NCBI GenBank assembly: GCA_020718845.1
Contig: DYRG01000022.1
Coordinates: 1-46,607, forward strand
DNA: 46,607 nucleotides
Source of the DNA: Thiomargarita sp.
GTDB taxonomy: Bacteria > Pseudomonadota > Gammaproteobacteria > Beggiatoales > Beggiatoaceae
Direction of reading: 5' to 3'
Shown here: positions 22,437-32,459 of the stretch, in pieces
Layout: the number at the start of each line of letters is the position of its first letter
Position numbering within the stretch: position 1 is the stretch's first letter
Made by a program: the position numbers and the translations under genes
The notes under the pieces: generated by a model
What the model saw: the letters and a program-made list of their open reading frames with translations, nothing else
What the model was told of the DNA's origin: nothing
Database searches by the model: none

Positions 22437-22673
22437 TTAAACTTTAACGCCTTGTGCGCGTAAGTCTTGTAAAACCGCATCGATGCCGCGTTTGTCGATA
22501 GTACGCAAGCCTTTGGTGCTCAAGCGTAATTTAACATAACGGTTTTCGCTCGCCACCCAAATCCGATGGCTGTGTAAATTCGTCAAAAACCGACGAGACG
22601 TTCTATTGTTGGCGTGGGACACGTTGTTCCCAAAGGTCGTGCCCTTGCCGGTCACGTCACAAACTCTGGACAT
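22437..22673 (-). CDS. rpmB: 50S ribosomal protein L28
   Basis: The protein has 78 residues, the usual length. The motifs [26 protein letters not shown]-like [11 protein letters not shown] and [13 protein letters not shown] are characteristic. It is a structural protein of the large subunit, co-transcribed with rpmG. AGGAG lies 5 bp upstream of the ATG. Confidence 0.97.
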   Translation of the reverse strand: MSRVCDVTGKGTTFGNNVSHANNRTSRRFLTNLHSHRIWVASENRYVKLRLSTKGLRTIDKRGIDAVLQDLRAQGVKV

Positions 22674-22824
22674 AAAAACTCCTAACTCGCTAAACCGCTT
22701 AGTTTAATTCAAACTCCCCCCTTTGTGCAAGTCTAATCTTATTAACCAACCTCGCTTAAAAAAAATTTGATTAAAATACCGTCGTCATTTGTTCGATTCA
22801 TTTTTACGCTAAAAATGGTTCATT

Positions 22825-22860
22825 AAAAAAACCAGCTAAGTTTTCAGACATTAGCTGGTT
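22825..22860 (-). terminator. Terminator of fabF
   Basis: AACCAGCTAA (22830-22839) and TTAGCTGGTT (22851-22860) form a 10-bp perfect stem, followed on the minus strand by Ts. T-runs flank it on both sides, so it could also work in the other direction. Confidence 0.85.
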
Positions 22861-22880
22861 TCTTTTTTTAAAATGAGAAA

Positions 22881-24128
22881 CTAAAGACGTTTAAAAATTA
22901 ACGTTCCATTTGTTCCGCCAAAGCCAAAAGAATTGGATAACACAATATCCATTTTCATTTGACGAGCAACGTTTGGAACATAATCTAAATCACAGTCTGG
23001 ATCAGGCGTGAATAAATTAATAGTCGGCGGCGCAACTTGATCGCGCAACGATAACAAACTAAACACCGCTTCAATGCCACCCGCCGCGCCTAATAAATGT
23101 CCCGTCATCGATTTGGTCGAACTCATCGCAATTTTATATGCATGATTTTTAAAGGCATTTTTAACCGCCATGGTTTCGGCTTTGTCGCCAGCGGGAGTCG
23201 ATGTGCCGTGCGCATTAATGTAATTAACTTGATCGGGATTGATCCGTGCATTGCGTAACGCATTGATCATACAGCGTGCTGCCCCTTCGCCACTTTCGGA
23301 CGGTGCGGTCATGTGATACGCATCGCTGCTCATTCCATAACCTATTAATTCTCCATAGATTTTTGCGCCACGTTGTTTAGCGTGTTCGTATTCTTCCAAC
23401 ACTAAAATGCCTGCGCCATCGCCTAACACAAATCCGTCACGATCTTTGTCCCAAGGACGGCTCGCGGTTTCGGGTGAATCATTGAGGGTCGATAAGGCTC
23501 TCGCCGCGCCAAATCCGCCTAATCCTAAAGGACTGGTCGCCATTTCCGCGCCACCCGCAAACATCACGTCAGCGTCGCCGTATTCGATTAAACGAGCGGC
23601 ATCGCCAATGCTGTGGGTTGCGGAAGCGCACGCGGTCACAATCGAGAAATTAGGTCCTTTAAACCCTAAACGAATCGATAATTGTCCAGAAATCATGTTG
23701 ATAATGCTACCTGGGACAAAAAAAGGAGAAATTTTGCGAGTGCCGCCTTTTAAGTAGGCTTCATAGTTTTTTTCAATCGACGGCAATCCGCCAATGCCCG
23801 ACCCAATGACTGCGCCGATGCGTTCGGCATTTTCGTCGGTGATTTGCAAACCTGAATCTTCGAGGGCATCGATGGCGGCTGCCATGCCGTAATGGATGAA
23901 AGTATCCATCTTTTTCAGGTCTTTAGAGGAGATGTATTTTTCGGATTGAAAATCAGGGACACTGCCACTAAAACGGGTCGCAAAGCCGCTCGCATCAAAA
24001 AAAGTGACGGGACGAATGCCACTTTTTCCGTTGACAATATTGTCCCAAGCAGTTTTAAGCGTTGAACCGACGGGCGATACGATACCTAAACCAGTCACCA
24101 CCACGCGGCGTTTATCTGCTAAATTCAT
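22881..24128 (-). CDS. fabF: Beta-ketoacyl-ACP synthase II
   Basis: The protein has 415 residues, the usual length. The catalytic triad is Cys167 ([12 protein letters not shown]), His307 ([12 protein letters not shown]) and His344 ([13 protein letters not shown]). It elongates acyl-ACP with malonyl-ACP in the cytoplasm. The acpP gene lies 92 bp upstream on the same strand, with an intrinsic terminator-like hairpin between them, so the two are probably expressed at different levels. The fabD/fabG genes often found upstream of acpP are absent here. Confidence 0.97.
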   Translation of the reverse strand: MNLADKRRVVVTGLGIVSPVGSTLKTAWDNIVNGKSGIRPVTFFDASGFATRFSGSVPDFQSEKYISSKDLKKMDTFIHYGMAAAIDALEDSGLQITDENAERIGAVIGSGIGGLPSIEKNYEAYLKGGTRKISPFFVPGSIINMISGQLSIRLGFKGPNFSIVTACASATHSIGDAARLIEYGDADVMFAGGAEMATSPLGLGGFGAARALSTLNDSPETASRPWDKDRDGFVLGDGAGILVLEEYEHAKQRGAKIYGELIGYGMSSDAYHMTAPSESGEGAARCMINALRNARINPDQVNYINAHGTSTPAGDKAETMAVKNAFKNHAYKIAMSSTKSMTGHLLGAAGGIEAVFSLLSLRDQVAPPTINLFTPDPDCDLDYVPNVARQMKMDIVLSNSFGFGGTNGTLIFKRL

Positions 24129-24150
24129 AGTGTTACATCCAACAAATTAA

Positions 24151-24182
24151 GACAAACAAAAAGCCGGTAAAAGTACCGGCTT
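24151..24182 (-). terminator. Attenuating terminator between acpP and fabF
   Basis: AAGCCGGTA (24161-24169) and TACCGGCTT (24174-24182) form a 9-bp perfect stem with a 4-nt loop. On the minus strand TTTTTGTTTGTC follows. It would allow more acpP than fabF mRNA. Confidence 0.75.
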
Positions 24183-24220
24183 AAAATATTAATCAATCGC
24201 AATAACGAAAACGCTATTAA

Positions 24221-24472
24221 TTACGCGCTTGGTAAATTATTTACAATATAATCAATAGCTTCTTGTACTGTGGTAATTTTTTCGGCGGCTTCATCAGGAA
24301 TTTCTGTGTCGAACTCTTCTTCCAGTGCCATCACCAATTCAACGGTATCAAGGGAATCCGCACCTAAATCGTCAATAAAAGAAGCAACGTTTTGGATTTC
24401 AACTTTATCGTCAACACCCAGATGCTCTCTCACAATTTTCTTGACACGTTTCTCAATCTCTTCACTACTCAT
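24221..24472 (-). CDS. acpP: Acyl carrier protein
   Basis: The protein has 83 residues. Ser40 in [18 protein letters not shown] is the phosphopantetheine attachment site, and the protein is highly acidic, as expected. It carries growing acyl chains for FabF, FabZ, LpxA and LpxD, all encoded in this window. GGAGG lies 11-15 bp upstream of the ATG. Confidence 0.97.
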   Translation of the reverse strand: MSSEEIEKRVKKIVREHLGVDDKVEIQNVASFIDDLGADSLDTVELVMALEEEFDTEIPDEAAEKITTVQEAIDYIVNNLPSA

Positions 24473-24616
24473 AAAACAAAAATCCTCCCGGATATTGATT
24501 CAAAAATAAACGTCGGTATGCATCCACACCATAAAAATGACAATGCGGCGGATTATAATGCAATTTTGGCTTTTTCGTTTAATTTTTTATAACATTGGAT
24601 AAAAAGTCAAATAAAA

Positions 24617-25255
24617 TCAAGGTGTTGCAATACTTAATCCGACCGTTTCCCACGCTTGCATTCCGCCTCGATACCATTTTAATTTATGCGGCGGATAACC
24701 GTATTTTAATAAAGTTTTAATATTTAAGGCAGATTGTCCGCACCAAACCCCATTACAGAATAAAATCAAGGTCTTAGCTTGACTAAAATCCCACAATCCT
24801 TCTAATTCTTGCGCCCCAAAATTGGTTAAATGTTCTTTGACGGTCATCGGATCAGCGCCGCCGACGCTCGTACTTAATTGATCCCAAGGGATATTTATCG
24901 AACCCGGGATCGTTCCTTTTTGAACCCAATCCACCGTTCGAGAATCAATCACCAAAATAGATTTATCGCCATCTTTAATTTTTTTAAGAAAATCAATGAG
25001 TTCCAATTCACCCACTGTTTCAACGCCAATGCCTAAATTCATCGGTTGAATGCAAAACGGCGGGCACGGACGCGACGTTAAAATGAAATCGGGATTCATT
25101 AAATTAAATTGATCTTGATTGCGATCAATTGTAAAAGGTTTTCCTTTGTGTAAAACGTCGGCTTTTTCCATTTGAGAAGTGATTTTAACCGCGTTTTCTG
25201 CCATCACATTTGAAGAAAAAACCATTAAAAAACTTACTAAAATATCTCGTTTCAT
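24617..25255 (-). CDS. Periplasmic rhodanese-domain protein
   Basis: The protein has 212 residues. Residues 1-19 are a signal peptide (ILVSFLMVFSSNVMA). A Cys64-x3-Cys68 motif (RPCPPFC) precedes the rhodanese domain (~80-210). That domain has VIDSR, the GSINIPW substrate motif and catalytic Cys167 in CNGVWCGQS. A second cysteine in the loop (Cys172) could form a disulphide or persulphide relay. Rhodaneses move sulfane sulfur; an exported one in a probable sulfur-metabolising organism may handle thiosulphate or persulphide, which is inferred. Confidence 0.85.
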   Translation of the reverse strand: MKRDILVSFLMVFSSNVMAENAVKITSQMEKADVLHKGKPFTIDRNQDQFNLMNPDFILTSRPCPPFCIQPMNLGIGVETVGELELIDFLKKIKDGDKSILVIDSRTVDWVQKGTIPGSINIPWDQLSTSVGGADPMTVKEHLTNFGAQELEGLWDFSQAKTLILFCNGVWCGQSALNIKTLLKYGYPPHKLKWYRGGMQAWETVGLSIATP

Positions 25256-25280
25256 GTTATGTATCCTTATTATTTAAAAT

Positions 25281-25311
25281 AAAAAAACCCGACATTATTT
25301 ATTCGTCGGGT
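25281..25311 (-). terminator. Terminator after the TerB-like gene
   Basis: ACCCGAC (25287-25293) pairs with GTCGGGT (25305-25311). The minus strand continues with six or more Ts. It separates the TerB-like gene from the rhodanese gene. Confidence 0.8.
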
Positions 25312-25330
25312 AAGTTTTTTAGGAGATTAA

Positions 25331-25543
25331 TTAGGATGAAGCCTTTTCACATTCTTCGATAAGTGCATCTAAAGATTTAACAGCTGATTTTGCTTCAGCT
25401 TTGACTTCTTTTAAGAAATCTAATTCACTTTTTGAAACCTTTCCGTCTGCAAAAATTTCGGTGCGTAAAATAGAAACTTCTTTTTCGCTTACATGACCAT
25501 CTGCTAATGCAAATGCTTTTGCAGTTTTACGCCAATCAGCCAT
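25331..25543 (-). CDS. Small TerB-like helical protein
   Basis: The protein has 70 residues, and AGGAG lies 7 bp upstream of the ATG. Two short repeats, ADGHVSEKEVSILR and ADGKVSKSELDFL, resemble the metal-binding helix-loop-helix of TerB or EF-hand-like proteins (DG.VS..E). The rest is helical and charged. It is cytoplasmic. Its role is unknown; the NYN gene is 42 bp upstream on the same strand. Confidence 0.65.
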   Translation of the reverse strand: MADWRKTAKAFALADGHVSEKEVSILRTEIFADGKVSKSELDFLKEVKAEAKSAVKSLDALIEECEKASS

Positions 25544-25585
25544 AGTGTGATACTCCTTTAGTTTAGTAGAAAAAAATAAGAAAAA

Positions 25586-26161
25586 TTAAGCCCAACGGGG
25601 AGAAGGTGGTGCGGAAGGAATGATTGGAACTGGCGCGGGTGTTGGCTCACGATCTGATACCCAACGTTGATCCTTTTCTAAGCAATCGCGCAAACTTTGG
25701 AAATCCACATAGTGCATACCAGCGACTTCACGAATTTCTTTTGCAACAAAGCCTTGGCTTGACATGACTAAGAATTTTCTTCCCCGCGCTTTTAAGAGTT
25801 TTAGAGGACGCTCAAAATCCCCATCGCCGCTCACTAGAATTGCCATATCGTAGTTTTCAATGGTATTAAACATATCTAAGACGATTTCAATATCTAAATT
25901 TGCTTTTTTCTTTTCAGTTCCATCTTCTTGAATAATGGTTTTCAAATCTTTTCTTTCGATAGAAAAACCAATATTCATCAGAAATTTAAGATAATCATCT
26001 TGATTTTTAGTTGAATCGACCCCGACATAATAGGTTGCATCAACTACTTCTCCTCTCGTTGCAATATGGTCTAATAACTTTTTAGAATCGATCCACCATC
26101 TTAAACAATTTTTTTGCAAATAAAAGAAATTTGCACCATCCACAAATACAGCTATACGCAT
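25586..26161 (-). CDS. NYN domain (LabA/DUF88-like) predicted RNase
   Basis: The protein has 191 residues. The PIN-like acidic site is visible: D8 in AVFVDGANFF, D90 in KANLDIEIVLDM, and D113/D115 in LVSGDGDFERPL. The fold and spacing fit LabA-like NYN proteins, thought to act in RNA processing or decay. The C-terminus is a proline-rich tail (PTPAPVPIIPSAPPSPR). It is divergent from the RNase G gene, so two RNA nucleases share a 123-bp intergenic region. Confidence 0.88.
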   Translation of the reverse strand: MRIAVFVDGANFFYLQKNCLRWWIDSKKLLDHIATRGEVVDATYYVGVDSTKNQDDYLKFLMNIGFSIERKDLKTIIQEDGTEKKKANLDIEIVLDMFNTIENYDMAILVSGDGDFERPLKLLKARGRKFLVMSSQGFVAKEIREVAGMHYVDFQSLRDCLEKDQRWVSDREPTPAPVPIIPSAPPSPRWA

Positions 26162-26284
26162 AAAATTTACCTCAATAAAAAAAAATTAGGCTTTCCAAAT
26201 TAAAAGTTGATTGTGCCATGCCAACAGTTTGATTACAATAGGGTTGTAAAAAATTCTTTTAACAGGGCAGCGGTTGATAATCAC

Positions 26285-27760
26285 ATGGAAGAGGTTCTCA
26301 TCAATGTAACTCCCCGCGAAACCCGCGTGGCGATGGTGGAAAATGGTGTATTACAGGAAGTTCTAATTGAACGGGCAAGCAAACGGGGATTAGTGGGTAA
26401 TATTTATAAAGGTAAAGTGTGCCGTGTTTTACCCGGTATGCAAGCCGCATTTGTTGATATTGGATTAGAACGTGCTGCATTTCTCCATATCGGTGATATT
26501 AATAATAATGCAGCGCATAATATCAGTCAAGTATTACATGATGGTCAAAATTTATTGGTGCAAGTGATTAAAAATCCGTTGGGAACAAAAGGGGCGCGCT
26601 TAACAACTCAAATTTCAATTCCTTCGCGTTATTTGGTTTTAATTCCCGAAATTACCACTAATGTAGGCGTTTCTCAGCGAATTGTTGGCGAAGAACGCGG
26701 ACGTTTATTAAATATTGTCAATAGCTATTTAAATGGCAATCCAGTTTTTAGTTGTGGAAAAATAGAAGAAAATCAAACAAAACCTCGTTGTGGATTTATT
26801 ATTCGAACCGCAGCGGAAGGGATTTCTGAACTGACCTTACAATCCGATATGGATTTTCTCTGTCGAGTGTGGCATTCGATTTTAGAAAAAACCAAAAATT
26901 CTAAAACTATGTCGTTGATTTATGAGGATTTTCCGCTTAAAATTCGAGTAATGCGTGATTTGGTCGGGATGACTGTCGAAAAGATTAGAATTGATTCGCG
27001 TGAAACATTTGTCGAAATGAGCAAGTTTTCTGAAGAATTTGTCCCAGAATTGCTCCCTTTATTAGAACATTATACGGGCGAACGACCCATATTTGAACTC
27101 TATAATATCGAAGAAGAAATTGATCGAGCATTACATCAACACGTTGATTTGAAATCGGGTGGATATTTAGTTATTGATCAAACCGAAGCGATGACTACCA
27201 TTGATGTGAATACAGGTAAATTTGTGGGGCATCGTAATTTGGAAGAAACTATTTTTAAAACCAATTTGGAAGCAACTCAAGCGATTGCTCGACAAATTCG
27301 TTTGAGAAATTTGGGAGGAATTATCATTGTCGATTTTATTGATATGATTGATTCAGAGCACCGTCGTCAAGTGATTCGTTCTTTAGAAAAATCATTAGAA
27401 AAAGATCATGCAAAAACTTACATTAGCGACATTTCTGCGTTGGGTTTAGTTCAAATGACACGCAAAAGAACTCGTGAAAGTTTAGAACAAATGTTATGCG
27501 ATCCTTGTCCGCTTTGTCATGGTCGAGGAACTATTAAAAGTCCAGAAACCATTTGTTATGAAATCTTTCGTGAAATCATGCGTGAAGCAAAACAATTTGA
27601 AGCGCAACAATTTTTAGTTTATGCGTCTCAACCCGTTGTTGAGCTTTTAATTGAAGAATCAGAAACCGTCGATCAATTAGAAAAATTCATTGGTTGCAAC
27701 ATTAAATTTCAAATCGAGAATTTCTATCCCCAAGAACAATATGACATTGTTTTAATTTAA
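26285..27760 (+). CDS. rng: Ribonuclease G
   Basis: The protein has 491 residues from ATG 26285 (MEEVLINVTPRETRVA), matching the family's usual ~489; a longer frame from 26207 would add a non-conserved leader. It has an N-terminal S1 domain interrupted by insertions (GNIYKGKVCRVLPGMQAAFVD), the RNase H-like catalytic core with metal-binding aspartates in TTIDVNTGKFVG and GIIIVDFIDM, and the zinc-link CPLCHGRG near residue 430. It matures the 5' end of 16S rRNA and degrades mRNA. The ribosome site is weak. No maf or yhdP gene, its common neighbours, is present. Confidence 0.95.
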   Translation: MEEVLINVTPRETRVAMVENGVLQEVLIERASKRGLVGNIYKGKVCRVLPGMQAAFVDIGLERAAFLHIGDINNNAAHNISQVLHDGQNLLVQVIKNPLGTKGARLTTQISIPSRYLVLIPEITTNVGVSQRIVGEERGRLLNIVNSYLNGNPVFSCGKIEENQTKPRCGFIIRTAAEGISELTLQSDMDFLCRVWHSILEKTKNSKTMSLIYEDFPLKIRVMRDLVGMTVEKIRIDSRETFVEMSKFSEEFVPELLPLLEHYTGERPIFELYNIEEEIDRALHQHVDLKSGGYLVIDQTEAMTTIDVNTGKFVGHRNLEETIFKTNLEATQAIARQIRLRNLGGIIIVDFIDMIDSEHRRQVIRSLEKSLEKDHAKTYISDISALGLVQMTRKRTRESLEQMLCDPCPLCHGRGTIKSPETICYEIFREIMREAKQFEAQQFLVYASQPVVELLIEESETVDQLEKFIGCNIKFQIENFYPQEQYDIVLI

Positions 27761-27842
27761 GTAGTGTGCGCTTGAGGCATCAATAGTGAACAAAAAAGTA
27801 CTCGCTATTTATTTCTTTTCTTATTTCTAATTTAACCTAATT

Positions 27843-28820
27843 TTAAACCACACCCGCGCGCAGTAAATCGTGCATATTTAGAGCACCGATTAGATGTTGT
27901 TCTGCATCGGTAACTAATAAACCATTGATTTTATTGGATTCCATGAAATTTAAAGCGTCGACCGCAAGCATTTCTGGAGAAATACATTTTGGGGTTTTAG
28001 TCATGATTTGAGAAATCAATGTTTGTTTTAAATCCACGCCCATTTCAAATGTTCTTCTCAAATCCCCATCGGTGTAAATTCCGACGACTTTATTGTTATC
28101 ATCGACAACTGCTGTCATGCCTAGACTTTTGTGAGTCATTTCTAATAAAACGTCTTTTAATTCGACATTTTGTAAAACTTTGGGGATTTTATCATTTTTG
28201 TGCATTAAATCAACGACATGCAATAATAAACGCCGTCCCAAACGTCCCCCCGGATGCGAACGCGCAAAGTCTGCCGCGTTAAATTCCCGACATTCTAAAA
28301 GGGCAACCGCCACCGCATCGCCCATCGCCAACGCCGCAGTCGTGCTCGCGGTCGGCGCAAGTCCCAACGGACAGGCTTCTTTTTCAACGCTCACATCGAG
28401 ATTTACCGTCGCGGCTTGGGCTAAAGTTGAGTTTGGATTGCCAATCAGACCGATCAATGGCACGCCTAACCGTTTGATTAAAGGGAGAATTGTAAGGATT
28501 TCAGCGGTTTCGCCTGAATTTGATAACGCAATGACCACATCTTTGTCGGTGATCATGCCGAGATCGCCGTGACTGGCTTCGGCGGGATGCACAAAAAATG
28601 AGGGACTTCCAGTACTTGCAAGCGTTGCCGCGATTTTGCCGCCGATATGCCCTGATTTTCCCATGCCAATTACCACGATGCGTCCTTCGCAAGCCAATAA
28701 AATTTCGCAGGCTTTTTCAAATGCCGCATCGATACGCGGAATTAACGCCGCAATCGCTTGGGTTTCTATATCGAGCGTTCTCACTGCTGCTTGAGATATT
28801 TTTTCAAAATTAATTGCCAT
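27843..28820 (-). CDS. kdsD: Arabinose-5-phosphate isomerase
   Basis: The protein has 325 residues from ATG 28820 (E. coli KdsD has 328). It has a SIS domain (~40-175; IGMGKSGHIGGKIAATLAST, EASHGDLGM and ALSNSGET) and two CBS domains (~205-325). It converts ribulose-5-phosphate to arabinose-5-phosphate, the first step of Kdo synthesis for LPS. An upstream in-frame start at 28895 would give a non-conserved leader. It stands divergent from the thermonuclease gene, with an inverted repeat between them. The lptA/lptB/kdsC genes that often flank it are not here. Confidence 0.95.
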   Translation of the reverse strand: MAINFEKISQAAVRTLDIETQAIAALIPRIDAAFEKACEILLACEGRIVVIGMGKSGHIGGKIAATLASTGSPSFFVHPAEASHGDLGMITDKDVVIALSNSGETAEILTILPLIKRLGVPLIGLIGNPNSTLAQAATVNLDVSVEKEACPLGLAPTASTTAALAMGDAVAVALLECREFNAADFARSHPGGRLGRRLLLHVVDLMHKNDKIPKVLQNVELKDVLLEMTHKSLGMTAVVDDNNKVVGIYTDGDLRRTFEMGVDLKQTLISQIMTKTPKCISPEMLAVDALNFMESNKINGLLVTDAEQHLIGALNMHDLLRAGVV

Positions 28821-28826
28821 TTTTTC

Positions 28827-28892
28827 TTTCAAAGGATAATCTAATGCTGTGCATTTTACCATAATAGGGTATGATCTGTTTGTCCTTTGAAA
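28827..28892. promoter_or_regulatory. 10-bp inverted repeat between divergent kdsD and nuclease genes
   Basis: TTTCAAAGGA (28827-28836) is perfectly inverted at 28883-28892 (TCCTTTGAAA), 46 bp apart. A TATGAT box lies between the arms at 28870-28875 for the plus strand. The arrangement would let one factor bind both sides of a divergent promoter; no known operator is recognised. Confidence 0.4.
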
Positions 28893-28963
28893 CATAATTG
28901 GAGACTTTTATGAAACAACGCGATATCGAAATCCTTTTAAAATTCCTCACAAATGGAGAAAAT

Positions 28964-29431
28964 ATGAAACTTAAAAAAACCTCTTTCTTTGCTGTTCTTG
29001 CGGGCTTAGTTGCTCTCACTTTAAATGTGATTGCCAAAGATCATTTGATTGAAAGTTCGGATGAAAAAACCTTTGGAAATGCTATCGTCAGCGAGGTAAC
29101 AAGTATTTATGATGGCGATACTTTTCGCGTGAACATCGCAGGTTATCCCGATATTGTAGGACAACGGGTTTCTGTGCGGGTATTTGGCATTGATACGCCA
29201 GAAATAAAAGGTAAATGTCAAGCCGAGAAAGATGCCGCTCAAAAAGCTAAACAATTCACCGTTGAAAAATTACGCGCTGGAAAGAAAATTGAATTACGCA
29301 ATTTACGCCGCGATAAATACTTCCGTTTGCTCGCAGAAGTGTATATTGATAACAACAGCTTAGCAGAAATGTTGATCAAAGCTGGCTTAGCCATTTCTTA
29401 CGATGGTGGCACAAAGAAAAGTTGGTGCTAA
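28964..29431 (+). CDS. Secreted thermonuclease-family (SNase) nuclease
   Basis: The protein has 155 residues from ATG 28964 (GGAG 6 bp upstream), which gives a classic signal peptide (MKLKKTSFFAVLAGLVALTL, cut near AKD). A second ATG at 28910, also with GGAG, would add 18 residues before the signal; both sites look usable. Staphylococcal-nuclease motifs are YDGDTFRV, VRVFGIDTPE with R72, D77 and E80, and FRLLAEVY with R121. These match the catalytic arginines and glutamate of the family. It probably degrades DNA or RNA outside the cytoplasm, for example for nutrient recovery. Confidence 0.9.
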   Translation: MKLKKTSFFAVLAGLVALTLNVIAKDHLIESSDEKTFGNAIVSEVTSIYDGDTFRVNIAGYPDIVGQRVSVRVFGIDTPEIKGKCQAEKDAAQKAKQFTVEKLRAGKKIELRNLRRDKYFRLLAEVYIDNNSLAEMLIKAGLAISYDGGTKKSWC

Positions 29432-29441
29432 TTCATATAAA

Positions 29442-29479
29442 AAACCCCGACCGTCTTTAAAATGGTTGGGGTTTCTTTT
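29442..29479 (+). terminator. Terminator of the thermonuclease gene
   Basis: AAACCCCGACC (29442-29452) pairs with GGTTGGGGTTT (29464-29474) with one G-T pair, followed by CTTTTT. The A-run on the other side makes it a possible bidirectional terminator for the convergent DUF2892 gene. Confidence 0.88.
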
Positions 29480-29492
29480 TGAGCAAAAAGAT

Positions 29493-29699
29493 TTATTTTT
29501 TGTCGTCGGTTTTCTTAACAGGACAAGTATTTAAACCCAAAGGATAATACATTGGACAAATCCCAAACAAACCAGTGAAGAAAGGGATAATTCCAATCCA
29601 CATCCATACCGTTTGTAAGCCAATGAATACATTAGCAATTAAAGCTAATCCTACGATAATACGCAAAGCACGATCAAGACCACCCACATTACAAGTCAT
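29493..29699 (-). CDS. DUF2892/YgaP-like membrane protein
   Basis: The protein has 68 residues. The opening CNVGGLDRALRIIVGLALI and the two hydrophobic helices with GLFGICPMYYPLGLNTC near the end are typical of DUF2892 proteins, which are often fused to or near rhodaneses and sulfur-handling enzymes. Three cysteines (positions 3, 48 and 59) are conserved-looking. It is an inner membrane protein of unproven function. It follows the OmpA-like lipoprotein gene by 14 bp. Confidence 0.88.
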   Translation of the reverse strand: MTCNVGGLDRALRIIVGLALIANVFIGLQTVWMWIGIIPFFTGLFGICPMYYPLGLNTCPVKKTDDKK

Positions 29700-29713
29700 A
29701 CAATTCTCCAGAC

Positions 29714-30364
29714 TTATTTAGGTTGAGGAACACGATTTGGATCAACAGAAATTTTGATTTCAACTCGACGATTTTGCTCACGACCCGACGCGGTTGCATT
29801 GCTTGCAACAGGACGCGCAGAACCATAACCCGCAGAACTCAAACTTGCAATCCCTAAATTCTTTCCACGCAAATAGCTTTCAACGGATGCTGCACGACGT
29901 TGAGAAAGTTGCAAATTGTGGCTTTCTGAACCAGTAGAATCGGTATGACCTTCGATCATAACAATGTTTTCTGGATATTTCATAAAGACCGACGATAAAT
30001 TATCTAATTTAGCGGTTTCTGAAGATTTCAAATACGATTGATCAATATCAAACAAAACTTTTAATTCAGCATTAATGGTTTGTTGTTGTTGATCGTATTT
30101 GACGTTTTCAACACCTTTAACTTGTTGCAATTCCTTGGCTTGCGTGTCCATGCGTTGACCGATTAACGCGCCCGCAACGCTGCCCACCACGCCGCCAATG
30201 ACTGCGCCTTGGGTTTTGCTGCCGCCCGTCGCGCTGCTAATTACTGAGCCTAATGCCGCGCCAATTCCCGCGCCCGCTAAACCACCCGTTTCGGTGTTTG
30301 TTGCGCAACTATTTAATAATAAAGCAGTTATGCCGACTAATGCGACACGTTTCATAGCCTTCAT
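29714..30364 (-). CDS. OmpA-family lipoprotein with glycine zipper
   Basis: The protein has 216 residues. The lipobox LLLNSC places the lipidated cysteine at residue 20. Residues ~26-75 are a glycine zipper (GLAGAGIGAALGSV, AVIGGVVGSVAGALIG). Residues ~95-212 form the OmpA peptidoglycan-binding domain with MIEGHTDSTGS, LSQRRAASV and REQNRRVEI. It links the outer membrane to peptidoglycan. An internal ATG at codon 4 is possible, but AAGGA is better spaced for the first ATG. Confidence 0.92.
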   Translation of the reverse strand: MKAMKRVALVGITALLLNSCATNTETGGLAGAGIGAALGSVISSATGGSKTQGAVIGGVVGSVAGALIGQRMDTQAKELQQVKGVENVKYDQQQQTINAELKVLFDIDQSYLKSSETAKLDNLSSVFMKYPENIVMIEGHTDSTGSESHNLQLSQRRAASVESYLRGKNLGIASLSSAGYGSARPVASNATASGREQNRRVEIKISVDPNRVPQPK

Positions 30365-30467
30365 CTAAGATTTCCTTGATTTAAAAAAATTTAATTCTAA
30401 CACTTTCACACAGATCAAGGCTAGAAAAGCACGCTTTTTTTATAATTTGACAAGGATTTTTAATGAA

Positions 30468-31046
30468 ATGGATTTGAATATGGACACTTCTCGACATCAT
30501 TTGCCTGGTGATTTGGCGATTTGGATTTTTATTTTTGCCGAATTATCAGTATTTGGAATTTTGTTTCTCGCGTTTGCGTTTGCAAGAAAATATAACTTAG
30601 AAATGTTTAATGAAGGACAACTTGCTTTAGTAAAAACTTACGGTGCATTAAATACTTTAGTTTTAATTACCAGCAGTTATTTTGTTGTCAATGCCGTTAA
30701 TGCAATTAAATCAAATCTCTCAAAATATTGCTCTCGTTGGTTGTTTGCAGCATTATTTATTGGAAGCATTTTTATTATTATTAAACTCATTGAATATAAA
30801 GAAAAATTTGCGGCTGGTTATGATTTAGATACGAATGTATTTTTTATGTTTTATTTTATATTAACATTTTTTCATTTTATGCACGTTATTTTAGGTATGA
30901 TTATTTTAACGGTGGTCGCAATTAAAGCTCACAAAGGTGAGTATTCTTCTCAAAATTACACGGGCGTAGAAACCGGTGCTTCTTATTGGCATATGGTGGA
31001 TTTGGTGTGGGTGATTTTGTTTCCTTTAGTATATGTAATGCGTTGA
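30468..31046 (+). CDS. norE: Cytochrome c oxidase subunit III-like protein NorE
   Basis: The protein has 192 residues from ATG 30468; an in-frame ATG at 30480 is an alternative. Five membrane helices are apparent. The motifs HLPGDLAIWIFIFAEL, FFHFMHVILGMI and GASYWHMVDLVWVILFPLVY are those of the heme-copper oxidase subunit III family. The short length and the small partner gene 7 bp downstream fit NorE of nitric oxide reductase loci rather than a full oxidase operon. No norCB genes are in the window. Its role in NO reduction is helpful rather than essential in studied organisms. Confidence 0.85.
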   Translation: MDLNMDTSRHHLPGDLAIWIFIFAELSVFGILFLAFAFARKYNLEMFNEGQLALVKTYGALNTLVLITSSYFVVNAVNAIKSNLSKYCSRWLFAALFIGSIFIIIKLIEYKEKFAAGYDLDTNVFFMFYFILTFFHFMHVILGMIILTVVAIKAHKGEYSSQNYTGVETGASYWHMVDLVWVILFPLVYVMR

Positions 31047-31053
31047 GGTTAAA

Positions 31054-31290
31054 ATGTCGACATTCATTTGGATTGTTTTAATGTTGCTCACAATTTTGAC
31101 GTTATTTGTGGGAGAAACTGAATTAACCAGAAAACATATTATTTTAATTATTTTAGGCGTAACTTTCTTCAAAGTTCAAATGATCGTTGATTATTTTATG
31201 GGGTTAAGAAAAGTTCGTTGGGGTTGGCAAGTTGCAATGTTTAGTTGGTCTTTTTTAATCATTAGTCTGATTGGTTTTGCATTTTTATAG
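31054..31290 (+). CDS. norF: NorF-like small membrane protein (COX IV-like)
   Basis: The protein has 78 residues with three hydrophobic segments (TFIWIVLMLLTILTLF, IILIILGVTFFKVQMIVDYF and VAMFSWSFLIISLIG). FFKVQMIVDYFMGLR is the hallmark of the cytochrome C oxidase subunit IV/NorF family. It starts 7 bp after norE with no terminator between, so the two form an operon. Confidence 0.85.
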   Translation: MSTFIWIVLMLLTILTLFVGETELTRKHIILIILGVTFFKVQMIVDYFMGLRKVRWGWQVAMFSWSFLIISLIGFAFL

Positions 31291-31378
31291 CAACATTACA
31301 TGAAAGATAGAAATAAATATCTATGGAGAAAAGATAAGGCGATATTTTTTAATATGTAATCTAATATTACAACTCAAA

Positions 31379-31412
31379 TAAAAAACCCTACCATTTTGAA
31401 ATAGCAGGGTTT
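31379..31412 (-). terminator. Terminator of ilvC
   Basis: AAACCCT (31383-31389) pairs with AGGGTTT (31406-31412), extended inward by mismatched pairs. On the minus strand it continues with Ts. It begins 25 bp past the ilvC stop codon and may also serve the convergent norEF genes. Confidence 0.75.
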
Positions 31413-31436
31413 GAATTAATTAAATGAACTAAGAAA

Positions 31437-32459
<1,023 letters not shown>

